This document shows positions 48,100-59,440 of a DNA stretch of 64,000 nt, piece by piece. Position 1 is the first letter of the stretch, and each line of letters opens with the position of its first letter. The notes beneath the pieces are model-generated. The model saw only the letters and a program-made list of their open reading frames with translations. It was not told the DNA's origin and ran no database searches. Source of the stretch: Larix kaempferi (lineage: Eukaryota > Streptophyta > Pinopsida > Pinales > Pinaceae); NCBI GenBank assembly GCA_027924585.1, contig BSBM01000824.1, positions 764,501 to 828,500 on the forward strand. Reading direction: 5' to 3'. The translations under genes and the position numbers were made by a program.

Positions 48100-49064
48100 G
48101 ACAAGGGGATTGCATCATCCTTGAACACATGTTCTAAAATAATCTGCAGACAAATGTCTCCGAGAAAGAAGAGGGATTGCATCATCCTTGAGCACATGTT
48201 CTAAAAGGATCCGTAGACAGATGTCTTCGAAAATGAAGTCCGTAGTGGACAAGTGGGGATTGTATCATCCCCGGACTTCGGTCCCTTGAATTTATCCGTA
48301 GACAAATGTCTTTGAAAATGAAGTCCATAGTGGACAGGTGGGGATTGTATTGTCCCCGGACTTCAGTCCCTTGAATTCATCCGTAGACAGATGTCTTCTA
48401 AAATGAAGTTTGTAGTGGATAGGTGGGGATTGTATCATCCCCGAACTTCGGTCCCTTGAATTGATCCATAGACAAATGTCTTCGAAAATGAAGTCCGTAG
48501 TGGACAGGTGGGGATTGTATCATTCCCGGACTTCGGTCCCTTGAATTGATCCATAGACAGATGTCTTCAAAAATGAAGTTCGTAGTGGACAGGTGGGGAT
48601 TGTATCGTCCCCAGACTTCCGTCCCTTGAATTGATCCGTAGACAGATGTCTTCGAAAATGAAGTCCGTAGTGGACAGGTGGGGATTGTATCGTCCTCGGA
48701 CTTCGGTCCCTTGAATTGATCCATAGACAGATGTCTTTGAAAATGAATTCCGTAGTCGACAGGTGGGGATTGTATCATCCCCGAACTTCGGTCCCTTGAA
48801 TTGATCCGTAGATAGATGTCTTCGAAAATGAAGTCCATAGTGGACAGGTGGGGATTGTATCATCCTCGGACTTCGATCCCTTGAATTGATCCGTATACAA
48901 ATGTCTTCGAAAATGAATTCTGTAGTGGACAGGTGGGGATTGTATTGTCCCTGGACTTTGGTCCCTTGAATTGATCCGTAGAAATATGTCTCCGAGAATG
49001 AAGTCCTTGGTGGACAGGTGGGGATTGTATCATTCCCATACTTCGGTCCCTTGAATTGATCCAT
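48100..49064 (+). repeat. 85-bp tandem array in C1, about 10 units
   Basis: The junction word gtcccttgaat recurs at 48281, 48366, 48451, 48536, 48621, 48706, 48791, 48876, 48961 and 49046, exactly 85 bp apart each time, with substitutions but no indels. Each unit has gatccgtagacagatgtctt, aatgaagtc, gtggggattgtat and ggacttcggtccc. More diverged half units lie at 48100-48230. The array lies between pol and the 3' LTR. Because three units make 85 codons, long open frames appear on the minus strand; they are not genes. Confidence 0.95.
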
Positions 49065-49545
49065 AGATGTATGTCTCTAAGAAGTGGTCCTTAGACTCTT
49101 TCTAAGTTGACGAGAGGATTGTATCATCCCTAGACATGATGAGGTGTCTTAAATGATCCGTAGACGTATGTCTCCGAGAAGTGGTCCTTAGACTCTGTCT
49201 AAGTTGACGAGAGGATTGTATCATCCCTAGGCATGATGAGGTGTCTTAAATGATCCGTAGACGTATGTCTCTGAGAAGTGGTCCTTAGACTCTTTCTAAG
49301 TTGATGAGAGGACTGTATTATCCCTAGGCATGATGAGGTGTCTTAAATGATCCATAGACGTATGTCTCCGAGAAGTGGTCCTTAGACTCTGTCTAAGTTG
49401 ACGAGAGGATTGTATCATCCCTAGGCATGATGAGGTGTCTTAAATGATCCGTAGATGTATGTCTCCGAGAAGTGGTCCTTAGACTTTGTCTAAGTTTACG
49501 AGTGGACTGCATCATCCCTAGACATGATGAGTTGTCTTAAATAGA
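49065..49545 (+). repeat. 97-bp tandem array in C1, about 5 units
   Basis: gtggtccttagact recurs at 49084, 49181, 49278, 49375 and 49472, exactly 97 bp apart. The units share the core gatccgtagac.tatgtct with the preceding 85-bp array, so the two arrays seem to derive from one ancestor. Confidence 0.95.
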
Positions 49546-49579
49546 TCATGTGTGTTGCAGGGTATGCTGCTATTGTGTA

Positions 49580-49828
49580 TACTTGACTGATGAGGATACT
49601 TGTATTGATGAGGATACTTGTATGTATACTTGTATTGATGTATTGATACTTGTATTGATGATATGTATTGATGAGGATACTTGTATGTATACTTGTATTG
49701 ATGAGGATACTTGTATTGATGATATGTATACTTGTATTGATAAGGATACTTGTATTGATGATATGTATACTTGTATTGATAATGATACTTGTACTGATGA
49801 TGTGTATACTTGTATTGGTGTGGCTACT
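49580..49828 (+). repeat. Short-unit array (gatacttgtattgat) in C1
   Basis: Imperfect repeats of ggatacttgtattgatga and tatgtatacttgtattgat. A 106-codon frame of Cys/Thr/Asp repeats is a by-product. Confidence 0.85.
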
Positions 49829-49831
49829 AAT

Positions 49832-50040
49832 CCTGATGATCGTGTGATGACGATGCTGATGATAGTGTGATGACGATGTTGATGATCGTGTGATGACAAT
49901 GCTGATGATCGTGTGCTGACGATGCTGATGATCGTGTGATGACGATGCTGATGATCGTGTGATGACGATGCTAATGATCCTGTGATGACGATGCTGATGA
50001 CTGTGTGATGACGATGTTGATGATCGTGAGGATCCAGATG
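49832..50040 (+). repeat. 23-bp tandem array in C1, about 9 units
   Basis: The unit gctgatgatcgtgtgatgacgat repeats nine times without length change, with a few substitutions. Confidence 0.95.
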
Positions 50041-50245
50041 ATGATATTGCTATAGTTGTTCAAGCGCTGCAGAAGATTTGGTACTGAAGATGTTGATGTT
50101 CTAGTATTGAAGCTCTTGAAGATATTCCAGTAACTGGTTGAGTTACTGATGATGTTGAGAAAGATACCAATGATTTATAGATGTATCATGTATGATGTTG
50201 ATGACTCCTTGCTCCTGCAAATGTTGTTATAATATCCTTCTCGTT

Positions 50246-50254
50246 AAGGGGGAG
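50246..50254 (+). other. C1 polypurine tract
   Basis: aagggggag directly precedes the tgttgagatat start of the 3' LTR. Confidence 0.85.
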
Positions 50255-50859
50255 TGTTGAGATATTGTAACTTCTAAGAATATTATATTTGTACTTTATT
50301 ATTCCGGAGATGTTTCATTCCTCCGTGAAGATCTTATTGTATATCCGGAGATGTTTATTCCTCCATCGGAATGTGGTAACTTGGGTTATTAGACTTCCGT
50401 AGTGGGGGTCGGCCCTGTATGTGTTATGTGGGTCAAAGGGTTATTAGACCACCTTAGAGGGGTTGGCCCAGTTAGTTGTAATGGGGTGTTTATCCTAGTA
50501 ATTAAGCTGGGGCCAACCTAGCTTGTGTAAAAGTCAGTCGGGGAACACGTATAAGTAGAGGAGGATGTTCCTGACTTATCTCACTCATTCATTCACTTGT
50601 GAGTGGCACACTTGTGTGAGAGAGGTCTGCTGTGGAGGAGAAGGAGCGCATGGTTTTGGTTTGCATCTTTGTATTTGCTGGTCATCTATATTGAGGAAGC
50701 TTTTCTGGGTTTTCTACCCCATGAGGGTTTCCTAGGATAAATCTTTGACTCTTGTGTTTATGTTGTGCTTGTTGTTTCTTCAGTGATCCTGTATATGCTA
50801 TTATTGTGAAACCAAATGTAATGCTGATATTTTCTGTCTTAGCATATTGAATCTTAACA
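50255..50859 (+). repeat. C1 3' LTR (605 bp)
   Basis: It pairs with 23669-24273 and is followed by gagtg, the target duplication partner of gagta. Confidence 0.95.
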
Positions 50860-51440
50860 GAGTGGACACACTTTCCTTGCTTTACTTGCTTTGCTTTGCT
50901 TTCTTTCCACTTTTATGATTTTCCTTCCTTTTCTAAACTTTCCTACTTTCAAAACTTTCCTGCTTTTCCTGGATTTATGCTGCTTTTCATGAAATAAGCC
51001 TCTTTTCTCCATTTTGGTAACATTTTTGGACTCTAGTGTTTACTTGACTTCTAATCCAAGTAATTCCTCCAACCTTATCATCACCACTTGCCAATATTTA
51101 TTACCAATATTTATTAATAAAAATATTACAACTCAGAATTAATTTAGCTCAGCAATTAATTAATTATACAGTAATTAATTAACTGCTATGGTGTAATTGC
51201 CTCAAAATCACTTCATTAATTAAATTCTCATTTAATTAATCACTCAGACTTAGTCATGGGGTTAATAACTACATAGGGGCCCACCTTGTCCATTTAACTC
51301 CCAAATACAACCTTAGGCATCCTTCAGAAGGTAGTTTCCATACATGCTCATTGATTAAATAATTATTGCCTAGGTGACTTAGGCCAAAATTACCCCATGG
51401 ACCATAGCAAAATCTGGGGATGTGACAAATTGGACCCAGA
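50860..51440 (+). repeat. Repeat R2, copy A, right of C1
   Basis: A pyrimidine-rich run (ctttgctttgctttc) is followed by AT-rich aattaattaatta DNA. The order and several words match 55045-55560. Together with 23559-23668 it forms the interrupted R2 copy. Confidence 0.55.
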
Positions 51441-54184
51441 GTGATCAAAGTCTTCTCTAGTTGGGCTATGTAGAACAATGTAGGTCTTGTCTTCTAATTC
51501 ACTATGGAGAATTTCAAAGAGTTTACTCTATTGTCATAATAGAGACAGTTCTGTGATCTTGGGAGGAGAGCCCCACTGCCTCCTAGATCGATGGGGTGAT
51601 GGGTTAGCCACTTTGAATTTTAGGTTTAAATAAAAAAATTACAAAAGAACAAACAATTAAACCTAAGGCCAAATAGACAAAAATCACCAAAGAGTACTCT
51701 CCTAAAAATATAAAAACAACAAGCAACAAACTTGCTCTCCCAAAAATTGGTCGAGGGAAGCTAAGACCCTAAATATGATTAGTGGGGAGCTGGAAAGAGG
51801 GCCTTCCAAAGATCAACCTAGGAGAATAAGGGCCTATTAATAACTAATGAAAGTGTAAGGAACAACTATAATAATCTTTTGAGAATCAATCACCTAAGGT
51901 GCAATTTTCCTCGTGAAGTAAGGAAATGTCAAAATGAGTTGAGACAAAGATCTACTATCTGCGTGGAGTACTGCAAGCACTTCCCACTTGCAATTAGTTA
52001 TTGGAAAACCAAGGAAGCGCCACTAAACATACCACTTCATGATTGGTAGCTAGGGGGAACAATTATGAGTTAAGATTTTGCATTGGGTATTAAATATAGG
52101 TAAAGTCCTACACCTATAACTCTATAAAGGAGGAATCACTTCAAGTAATATGTCAAATTTTCCTGAAGACCGCAATTACCCCACCCACCAATTAATCTAG
52201 GTGCTAGGGGAATCATGATATTAACACTTGAACTAGCTTTACCTACTGCTTGATGCTTATGTGAGATGTGCTTTCCTAGAAATATTGTTTTCGGAAAATA
52301 TACTATTTCTACCAAGAATGCTTGCAAAAGCATAAGGAAGGCAATATCAAAGGTGACATTAGGGAAGGGAAAAACAATGGCTGTGGGAAAAAAAACAATG
52401 CCTAAGTTTCTTAGACGGTAGTTGCATGAGCTATCTCTAAAGCCAATAACCCAACAAACTGATCACTAAGGTGAAGTACCAGAGTCGGGGGATGGAGAGA
52501 CTATGCCAATCATGGATGTTGATTGTAAGGTAATGCCACAAAAGGGTGTACAAGTTCTTGATGGGAAAATTTCACAAACAATTCAGAACAAACAAAATTA
52601 TGGTGAATGTTCAACACATAATAAATGCCAAAAAGAGAGAGACTTTGATGGAAAATGCAACCAACATTGAGTTAGATACTCAGCAAAAACCTACAGAGTA
52701 TGAAAGAATAGGGGACCAATTACTTCCAATTGAAAACGTCACATCACTTGGTTTGAAAAATAGTCATCACAATAGTGAGGAAGCTGAGGATGTTAGAAGC
52801 ACTAATGCATGTGCTCAAGCATCAACAAAGCCTGTGAATATCACTCCAGTCTAACATGTACCAAGTGATAACTTGTTGGAGCATATAAAATTTCAACAGA
52901 GGTCATCAACAGGTCATAAAATCAACAACACTTGGAACTCATCAAGGTAAGTGCATGGATGATCAACAATCTCCTCTACTGGCATGCGTTTGAAGATTAA
53001 TGAAGGAACTTTTGGATGCAAAACTACAATTGGAGAAACTAGATATTTTGGTCCCCCTCCAACCAATTGCATAATAAGGTTGGACTTGGAGATCAAGCTA
53101 AAAGAGCATTGATTCTCAGGAAAAAATGTATAAGGATGAAGGATTGAGTAGATGGCTTGTTGCACAATCTCTGGGACAGTTTGTAGACATTTTTCAGAGG
53201 GAAAAGGTTGAAGAGTTCCATTTATTGCAATTAACCATTGGCACGCACAAATAGATGGGAGCACATGTTGTTGGGCCTCAAAGATAGCTGATGCATGATA
53301 TTGATCGGCTAAGGCAACATTACTACTTCAAAGCCTTTTAAACTCCTCTGACAGAGAAACCTAGAATGTAGAAATCCTTGTTTTTGGAAAGAAGGAAAGG
53401 AAATGTTTATTTAATGGTTTATTCCTATTCATAATTCAATCTTCAATACACGGCTAGATGAGAAATGCTTCGATGTTGATATATTTAAAAATGAAGAACA
53501 AAACTACAAATAGACTCTGTTCCTACACCCTCCATTTCTGAAATTAATTCTATCCAAGAAGGTTAAAAAGGGGTTCCAGAAAAAAAACCCTAAGGAAACA
53601 AAAAAACCCCATGATCGAGAACACCGAATAATTTCCCAACGCTCTTACCGATAGGTTACGGGAATTTTCCATTAAAGATGCCTATGGTTCCACCTCTGCT
53701 AAGCTTTTCATGATAGGGCTGCTAAGACCAGAATCAACCCCAACTCACCCTCTCCCTCCCTTCCTATATGAATGAATTAACCGAAAATATCATCGATGTA
53801 ACACCCTGCTAAACGGCTAAATACTCCGTCAACCTCATCAAACCCAGTTGGTTTTTAACCATGACAACAAATAAAAGAATTCTTAATCACATGAACTAAA
53901 AGAAGTATTTTGCAGAAAAATATATGTCAAAATTTGAATCAAACCGAAATCCAGAAACTCACCGCCATAATCTATTTGAGTCTTCTACTCACCTTCTACT
54001 TCCGCTGCTCGCCCACGAAGTAGAAGATGTCACAACCAACACTTCTAGAAACCTACATAAAATTTCAATAAGAAAATACACAGAAAAGACCGATGCTCAC
54101 CTGATGCTGCAACCCTAGCTTCGATCTTTTCAGATGTGGTCAATGAGATGTCATAGGAGGAAGCAGCATGCCTCCACCATGCCT
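51441..54184. other. Intergenic DNA, nothing recognised
   Basis: Two open frames of about 100 codons (52546-52854 plus, 52914-53264 minus) lack recognisable motifs. I do not call them genes. No LTR pair, RNA gene or repeat array was seen. The composition is balanced to AT-rich. Confidence 0.45.
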
Positions 54185-54610
54185 CAAACCCCTCAACCCT
54201 GAGTATTGGTAATCCCCTCAACCCTGTGTACTGGTAAGCCATGGGTAATCCCCTCAAACCTATGTATTGGTAATCCATGGGTAAGCCCCTCAACCCTACG
54301 TACTAGTAAGCCATGGGTAATCCCCTCAACCCTACGTACTAGTAAGCCATGGGTAAGCCCCTCAACCCTACGTACTCGTAAGCTATGGGAAGCCATGGGT
54401 AAGCCCCTCAACCCTGCATACTGGTAAGCTGTGGGTAATCCCCTCAACCCTCCATACTAGTAAGCCATGGGAAGCCATGGGTTAGCCCCTCAACCCTATG
54501 TACTGGTAAGTCATGGGAAGTCGTGGGTAAGCCCCTCAACCCTGTGTACTGCTAAGCTGTGGGTATGCCCCTGAACCTTGGGTATTTGTAAGCCGTGGGT
54601 AAGCCTGCTC
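54185..54610 (+). repeat. 36-bp minisatellite, about 11 units
   Basis: ccctcaa recurs at 54251, 54287, 54323 and about 54359. The unit is about 36 bp (catgggtaatcccctcaacc and a second half with tactagtaagc). Some later units carry an extra gggaagccatgggt. As 36 is a multiple of three, both strands stay open for 70-85 codons with a 12-residue period. This explains the open frames without a gene. Confidence 0.95.
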
Positions 54611-54984
54611 GCCATTTTGGGAATATTTGTGAGCCCAACCCTATAAATAAGACCCCAACGTATTAGTGTATTACTATATTAAATAAAAAAACCATTTACC
54701 CCTTAATATATAAGCAACATAATTTTTGGGTTTTCATGTTTATTTAATACCTCTAATATGAGCGAATGTGATATTATATTGGCCCCCTAGTGAAGCCCCC
54801 ATGAATCAGATATGCAATTTGATCATTAAGGGATGCACTGGATCACATATAGAATACTAGAACATGAACGATTGGGAACATATCCCATAGGTGGCTAATG
54901 GCGTATCTGCAAATCCTAGAGAAGCTCTAATCTGACTCATGAAAAAACATAAACTATCAAAAGATGGGCAAGTGGCACGTGTAA

Positions 54985-55560
54985 TCCTTCTTTTGTAAAC
55001 TTGAGGTGACTTGTTGAGCCAGTCATCTAGGCTAATGCACCCTCATGGAGTGGATAAGGATAAATTTCTTTCAAGCTCTTCTTTTTGCTTTGCTTTCTGC
55101 CTTTGCTTTATCTTGATTTTGCATTTTTATCCTGCTTTTTTGCTTTTAAATGTTATTTCCTACTTTTATGCCTTATCCTTCTTTTTCATGTTTTTATGCC
55201 TTCTCCTGATTTATACTTTTTTTTTTTTTTGCCTGCTTTATTATGCTTTTCCTGAGCTTTACTTTTTTTCTGCCTTATGCTAGCTTTCGGTTTCTTTTTC
55301 CTTCTTTCCCAACTTTAAATGCCTTCAACTTTTCTTCTTTTGCAAGCTATCTCTTAGTCAAATATTATCCTCTATTGTGCCCTTATACAACTAATTATCA
55401 CATTTAATAATAATTAAATATGCAAATAATAATTGCATTACCTCTAATTTAATTTATTAAACAACTATATGGTAAATTATTCCTAATTAATTTAATTGCC
55501 TAGTTCATTGATTTTCACTAGGATCCATGAGGTTTGGATGTGTCATTACCTCTTTCTCAC
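54985..55560 (+). repeat. Repeat R2, copy B (uninterrupted)
   Basis: It contains, in one piece, sequence like both flanks of C1: a left part with acttgaggtgacttgttgagc, then ctcatggagtggat, then a pyrimidine-rich tract (55075-55330) and AT-rich DNA. It shows the C1 target before insertion, where gagtgg is intact. A 90-codon Phe/Leu-rich frame over the T-rich tract is not a gene. Confidence 0.55.
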
Positions 55561-58267
55561 AAAAATAGGAACATGACATGCCATTAACTATTTAACATTA
55601 TTTTATTTTCTAATTTTATTGATGTATATACTTTTAACAATTTTACATTGTTTTACTTTATATGTTTGGAGATAAAAAAACATATTTTGAACTCATCAAA
55701 TCCACATTTGATCTATTTATTCATTTCCTTTTCTTCATTATTCATATAGGTGAAAGGAGAGTGAAATCAAGGATGAATGTACCTACATTTATGCTATGGT
55801 TAGGTTTTTGTCCTTTTGTATGATGGTTACGAATTTTATTATTTTTCTTAATTAATTATTATAATTTTAAAGAAAGATATATTTTATTTGCTGTTTTATA
55901 TATTTAAATTATTGAAATTTAATAAAATGTTATTGAAATTTTGAAATATTTTTTCCAAAAATTTAATGACATTTTTTTTTTATTGTGAGAATAAATTGTA
56001 ATTTTAGATAACTTCAGTTTATATGTATAGCATAAACACTTGAGTGTTTTCTTATGGATATATTTAATTTAAAAGTGTAAAATATGACTTAAATTTTTTT
56101 TTAATTGGTTAAAACTTAAAAGCTAGTTATCTATTCAAAACTATAAATTAGTTATTTTAAGAAACTTGTCATTTAGAAACTAAAAATTGATTAATTTAAG
56201 AGACAAGCTACATCCTTTAAACTTATATATATATATATATATATATATATAGATATATAGATATAGATATATAAAGATTTAATTAGATCAATATAGTTTA
56301 TGATACATCACATTTAATTATATAGGAAATTTAATACTGAAGAGAGATTAACTTTAGGAGGTAAAACACTTTATCTTTTGTATAAAAGTTGTACACCTAG
56401 TATAAAAAGAAATCACCCAAATCACAAAATTTAATTTAACAAAAGTGAAATTTCTAAAATCTAGAAAATAAAATAAAGTTGGGAAAATTTGAATTAAAAG
56501 ATTTTTCAAGTCAATCATATTTTACAATAATTTAGACAAACAAGTGAGATCACCACCAAAGCTACTTAGGATTTCTATTTGATAAAAAATTCTATAAAAA
56601 ACAATTGAAAAATCATCTAAATGCCACCATAGAAACTATATATTTACTTCATCATGTACATGGCCTTAACAACAATAAAAATAAATTAAGGGTTGTTCAT
56701 ATTTAAACATTGCCTTGCATTTTGACATTAATCTTAATGTTACTTGCCATAATGACAAAAAGGATAAAAAATTTACCAAAATACACTTCAAGTATGAATA
56801 ATGTCCTTCTTCCTAACTATGTTAACATGGTTTGCAATTAAGAAAAAAAATGATTTACATTAAATGAAATTTTGATGCTATAAATCTTCATTTGTGGCAC
56901 ACTAGGGTTGATATATGGATGCCATTAACCAAGAATTTTTTTTTAAATGGATAATTGTTTTACAAAATTTGTTTAGTTACTTTGGTGTTTCTTATAAGGT
57001 TACACAATTGTACAAGTGCAACAATAGAGTTGAAGCACATGGAACAAAATACATTTGCTAAAGCATTCCATTGTGTGCCTTGATTAGAACATCCTCTAAA
57101 ATTAAGAAGGGAGAGGTGGTTCCACATAAAACTCAAGTAATTGGTGTTTTACTGTATTGGACATTATATAGCCATATCATGTGTGATTCATTTATGTGAT
57201 TATATATATTTAGATGCATTTATGTTTTTGTTGTTTCTATAGTCTAGTTATATACTAAGATCTATCCTTAGGACAATGTAAATTAATAATCATGGCAATG
57301 ATTCTCTAAACTTTGGACCTCACTCTACCCATATATCTTAATTTAATTACAAAATAGGTCTTAGTTTAATTACAAAGTTTGTGATTGTTATAAAGTGCAT
57401 TACATTGGACAACATATATATGCTAGGACATAAAACCATGAGTTGGTCATCTTAATGTCACATAATATTATGGAACACACGTTGTCAACATTCCAATATT
57501 CATGTATTTATAAATAAAGTATCCATATACAACATTTCACTACCATATCATAAAACACTACAAACATAACTTTCACTCTATGAAAGATACTTAAAGAATC
57601 CTCCATGTAAGCAAACCTTCACGGTAAACTCAATGTGACTCCTTTTGACCATATATATCTTACAAGACCATTTTCCTAGTTAAAGGCTCAATGTATCACC
57701 TATCTCTACCATCATAAATAATGCCAAAACATCTTGATCCATTGCACTTGTATTATCATTTTGATTCATAAAGAACATAAAAAAAAACTATGGGGTGAGG
57801 GGTGGGCCCCATATATATATAGTATGCACGTAGACATATATAAATAACACAAGGTATATACGTTGTCTTATATATATTAGTATAGATAGTTAGACATAAA
57901 TGTCAGACAATGTAAAAATATTTAATTAAATATTTTCCATAATAGAAGTGTAGGATATCACGTGGTTATTAATTTTGAGTGTCACCAAGAATAAGTTATT
58001 TTAAGTTACCCGCTCATGTAAACATGTGGAAAATATAAAAACAAGTTGTTTTTAGTAACCCATTCTACTATTAATTGATTAGTATGACATAAAATGAATT
58101 TAATTGTCTAAATGTGATCAACCTAGGTTGTTTTAAGGAACTCATATTATTGATAATTGAATTGTATGGCATAAAATAAATTTAATTGTCTAAATGTTAA
58201 ACTTATGATGTATTAATTTTAAAATTAATTTTATTTTTTTAATCACATAAATTATGTGTTTTTTCCT
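55561..58267. other. AT-rich DNA without genes
   Basis: No coding frame or transposon ends were seen. It holds an AT microsatellite at 56226-56275. A short diverged duplication is at about 58025-58105 and 58125-58205 (gg/ttgttttaaggaac and aatttaattgtctaaatg). Confidence 0.5.
56226..56275. repeat. AT microsatellite
   Basis: About 13 at units run into an agatat-type imperfect repeat. Confidence 0.95.
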
Positions 58268-59116
58268 TGTGGAAATGACATATGTTTTTTCATATTTATG
58301 TTGATTAAGTATTTTTTTCATCTATCACGAAAATATGTTTTTCCATAATTCTATTCGTGAAAATGTTTTACCATATTTATAAATAATATTTTAAATAAAT
58401 TTACTTAAATAAATTAATGTACTTTATAATTGCGAGTTATCAAATGATATTGGAGATAACTAATTTAGATAATTCCTTGCAATAAAGTATAATAATATTT
58501 TGTTTTTCTAAATTTTTATTGAATCTAACTTTTATTAAGAAAATAGATATTTTATATATTATGAATGCAATATTTAATTACGTTTTTTAATTTTATTTAA
58601 TTTTTAAAACTTTTAGAATTTTAATTTGATCACATTCTATATGAGATTTCTGAATTGTGGGATAAAGAATCCTTTCCACCATCATCAATTTGATTACTAA
58701 AATCAAGATTGAAAATTTTGTAAATATAAAAATGTTTTATAATAAAATTAATCATTTTTCTTTGTTTAAATAAATTTAAAATTTTATTATTTATTTTTAT
58801 ATACACCTATCTCAATTTTTTTTTGAGCTTTTTATATTTATATTTTAAAAAAAGAATTCAATTTTTTTTTAGATTTTTTTATAACATTAGAATAATAATT
58901 TTTTACACAAAAAAAACCATATTATTTATTAAAAATCATATCTTTTACATGCCGCGTAGCCATACATAAGCAATAAAAAGAACCCTATCTATCCATATAC
59001 AATCACATATACATAAGTTTACAAAACATAAATTCATTAGACAAGCTTTGTATGAATTTAGAGTCATAGTTGTACTTTGACCTTTACATCATCATGTTAG
59101 AGAGTTAACTAACTTT
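58268..59116 (+). repeat. Dispersed repeat R1, copy B
   Basis: It is one continuous segment matching 1625-2030 and then 14649-15110. It therefore preserves the G1 target in uninterrupted form at about 58660-58676. It is itself cut at 59116 by C4. Confidence 0.9.
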
Positions 59117-59428
59117 TGTTGGAGATAATTCCTCCCGCCAGGTGTTTATATCCACCAACCACCGTACAAGAAGTTATTACAATTAGCTGAAGAAGTTAAT
59201 GTGCCTCGGGTAAAGAGGCATCGACATGTTCAATGTATTTCTTTTTGTGTGTTCATTCGGAGGTTCTGGAATGTAGTAGAAGGGCCGCAGAGCTCCTCAG
59301 TGTAGCATACCCTGTTTTTTTTTTTTTTTTGTCTTGCTCATACTCTGTTTTTTCCTATGTTATGCTCTACCTCCTCTGAATCTGTCATGCTCTGTTTTCT
59401 GGTTACTCTGCCTCCATAAAATCTGTCA
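59117..59428 (+). repeat. C4 5' LTR (312 bp)
   Basis: It starts tgttggagataattcc, ends aaaatctgtca, and is followed directly by the PBS. The partner LTR is not in the window, so the call rests on the TG..CA ends, the PBS, and the break in R1. Confidence 0.8.
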
Positions 59429-59440
59429 TGGTATCAGAGC
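59429..59440 (+). other. C4 primer binding site
   Basis: tggtatcagagc is an exact copy of the usual initiator-Met tRNA PBS, directly after the LTR. Confidence 0.9.

Larger units (their letters stand above)
23669..50859 (+). mobile_element. C1: Ty1/copia-type element, 27 kb with nested insertions
   Basis: C1 has 605-bp LTRs (23669-24273 and 50255-50859), a Met-tRNA PBS, a PPT, and 5-mers gagta and gagtg at the outer flanks (a target duplication with one mismatch). Subtracting C2 and E3 leaves about 7.2 kb of its own sequence. That consists of a leader of several kb without a long ORF, the C-terminal part of a copia pol (RT YVDD box, RNase H, end of pol), and about 2 kb of tandem repeats before the PPT. 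Gag, protease, integrase and most of RT are missing, so it would be non-autonomous even without the later insertions. Confidence 0.92.

Noticed and set aside
48398-49064. Two overlapping minus-strand frames of 146 and 165 codons with repeated motifs
   Set aside because: They lie wholly in the 85-bp tandem array; regular repetition without indels keeps frames open. There is no independent sign of coding.
48100-49545. Regularly spaced repeats suggestive of a CRISPR array
   Set aside because: Units are tandem and nearly identical along their whole length with no variable spacers, and the DNA is plant nuclear.
49550-49899. Cys/Thr/Asp-rich frame of 106 codons and its antisense partner
   Set aside because: They are translations of the short-unit array in C1.
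52546-53264. Two open frames of about 100 codons
   Set aside because: No motifs, no splice context and no repeat or paralog in the window to support them.
54045-54447. Frames of 73-84 codons with 12-residue repeats on both strands
   Set aside because: Produced by the 36-bp minisatellite, whose unit is a multiple of three.
55011-55283. Phe/Leu-rich frame that looks like a membrane protein
   Set aside because: It is the translation of a T-rich low-complexity tract and matches the pyrimidine-rich part of R2.
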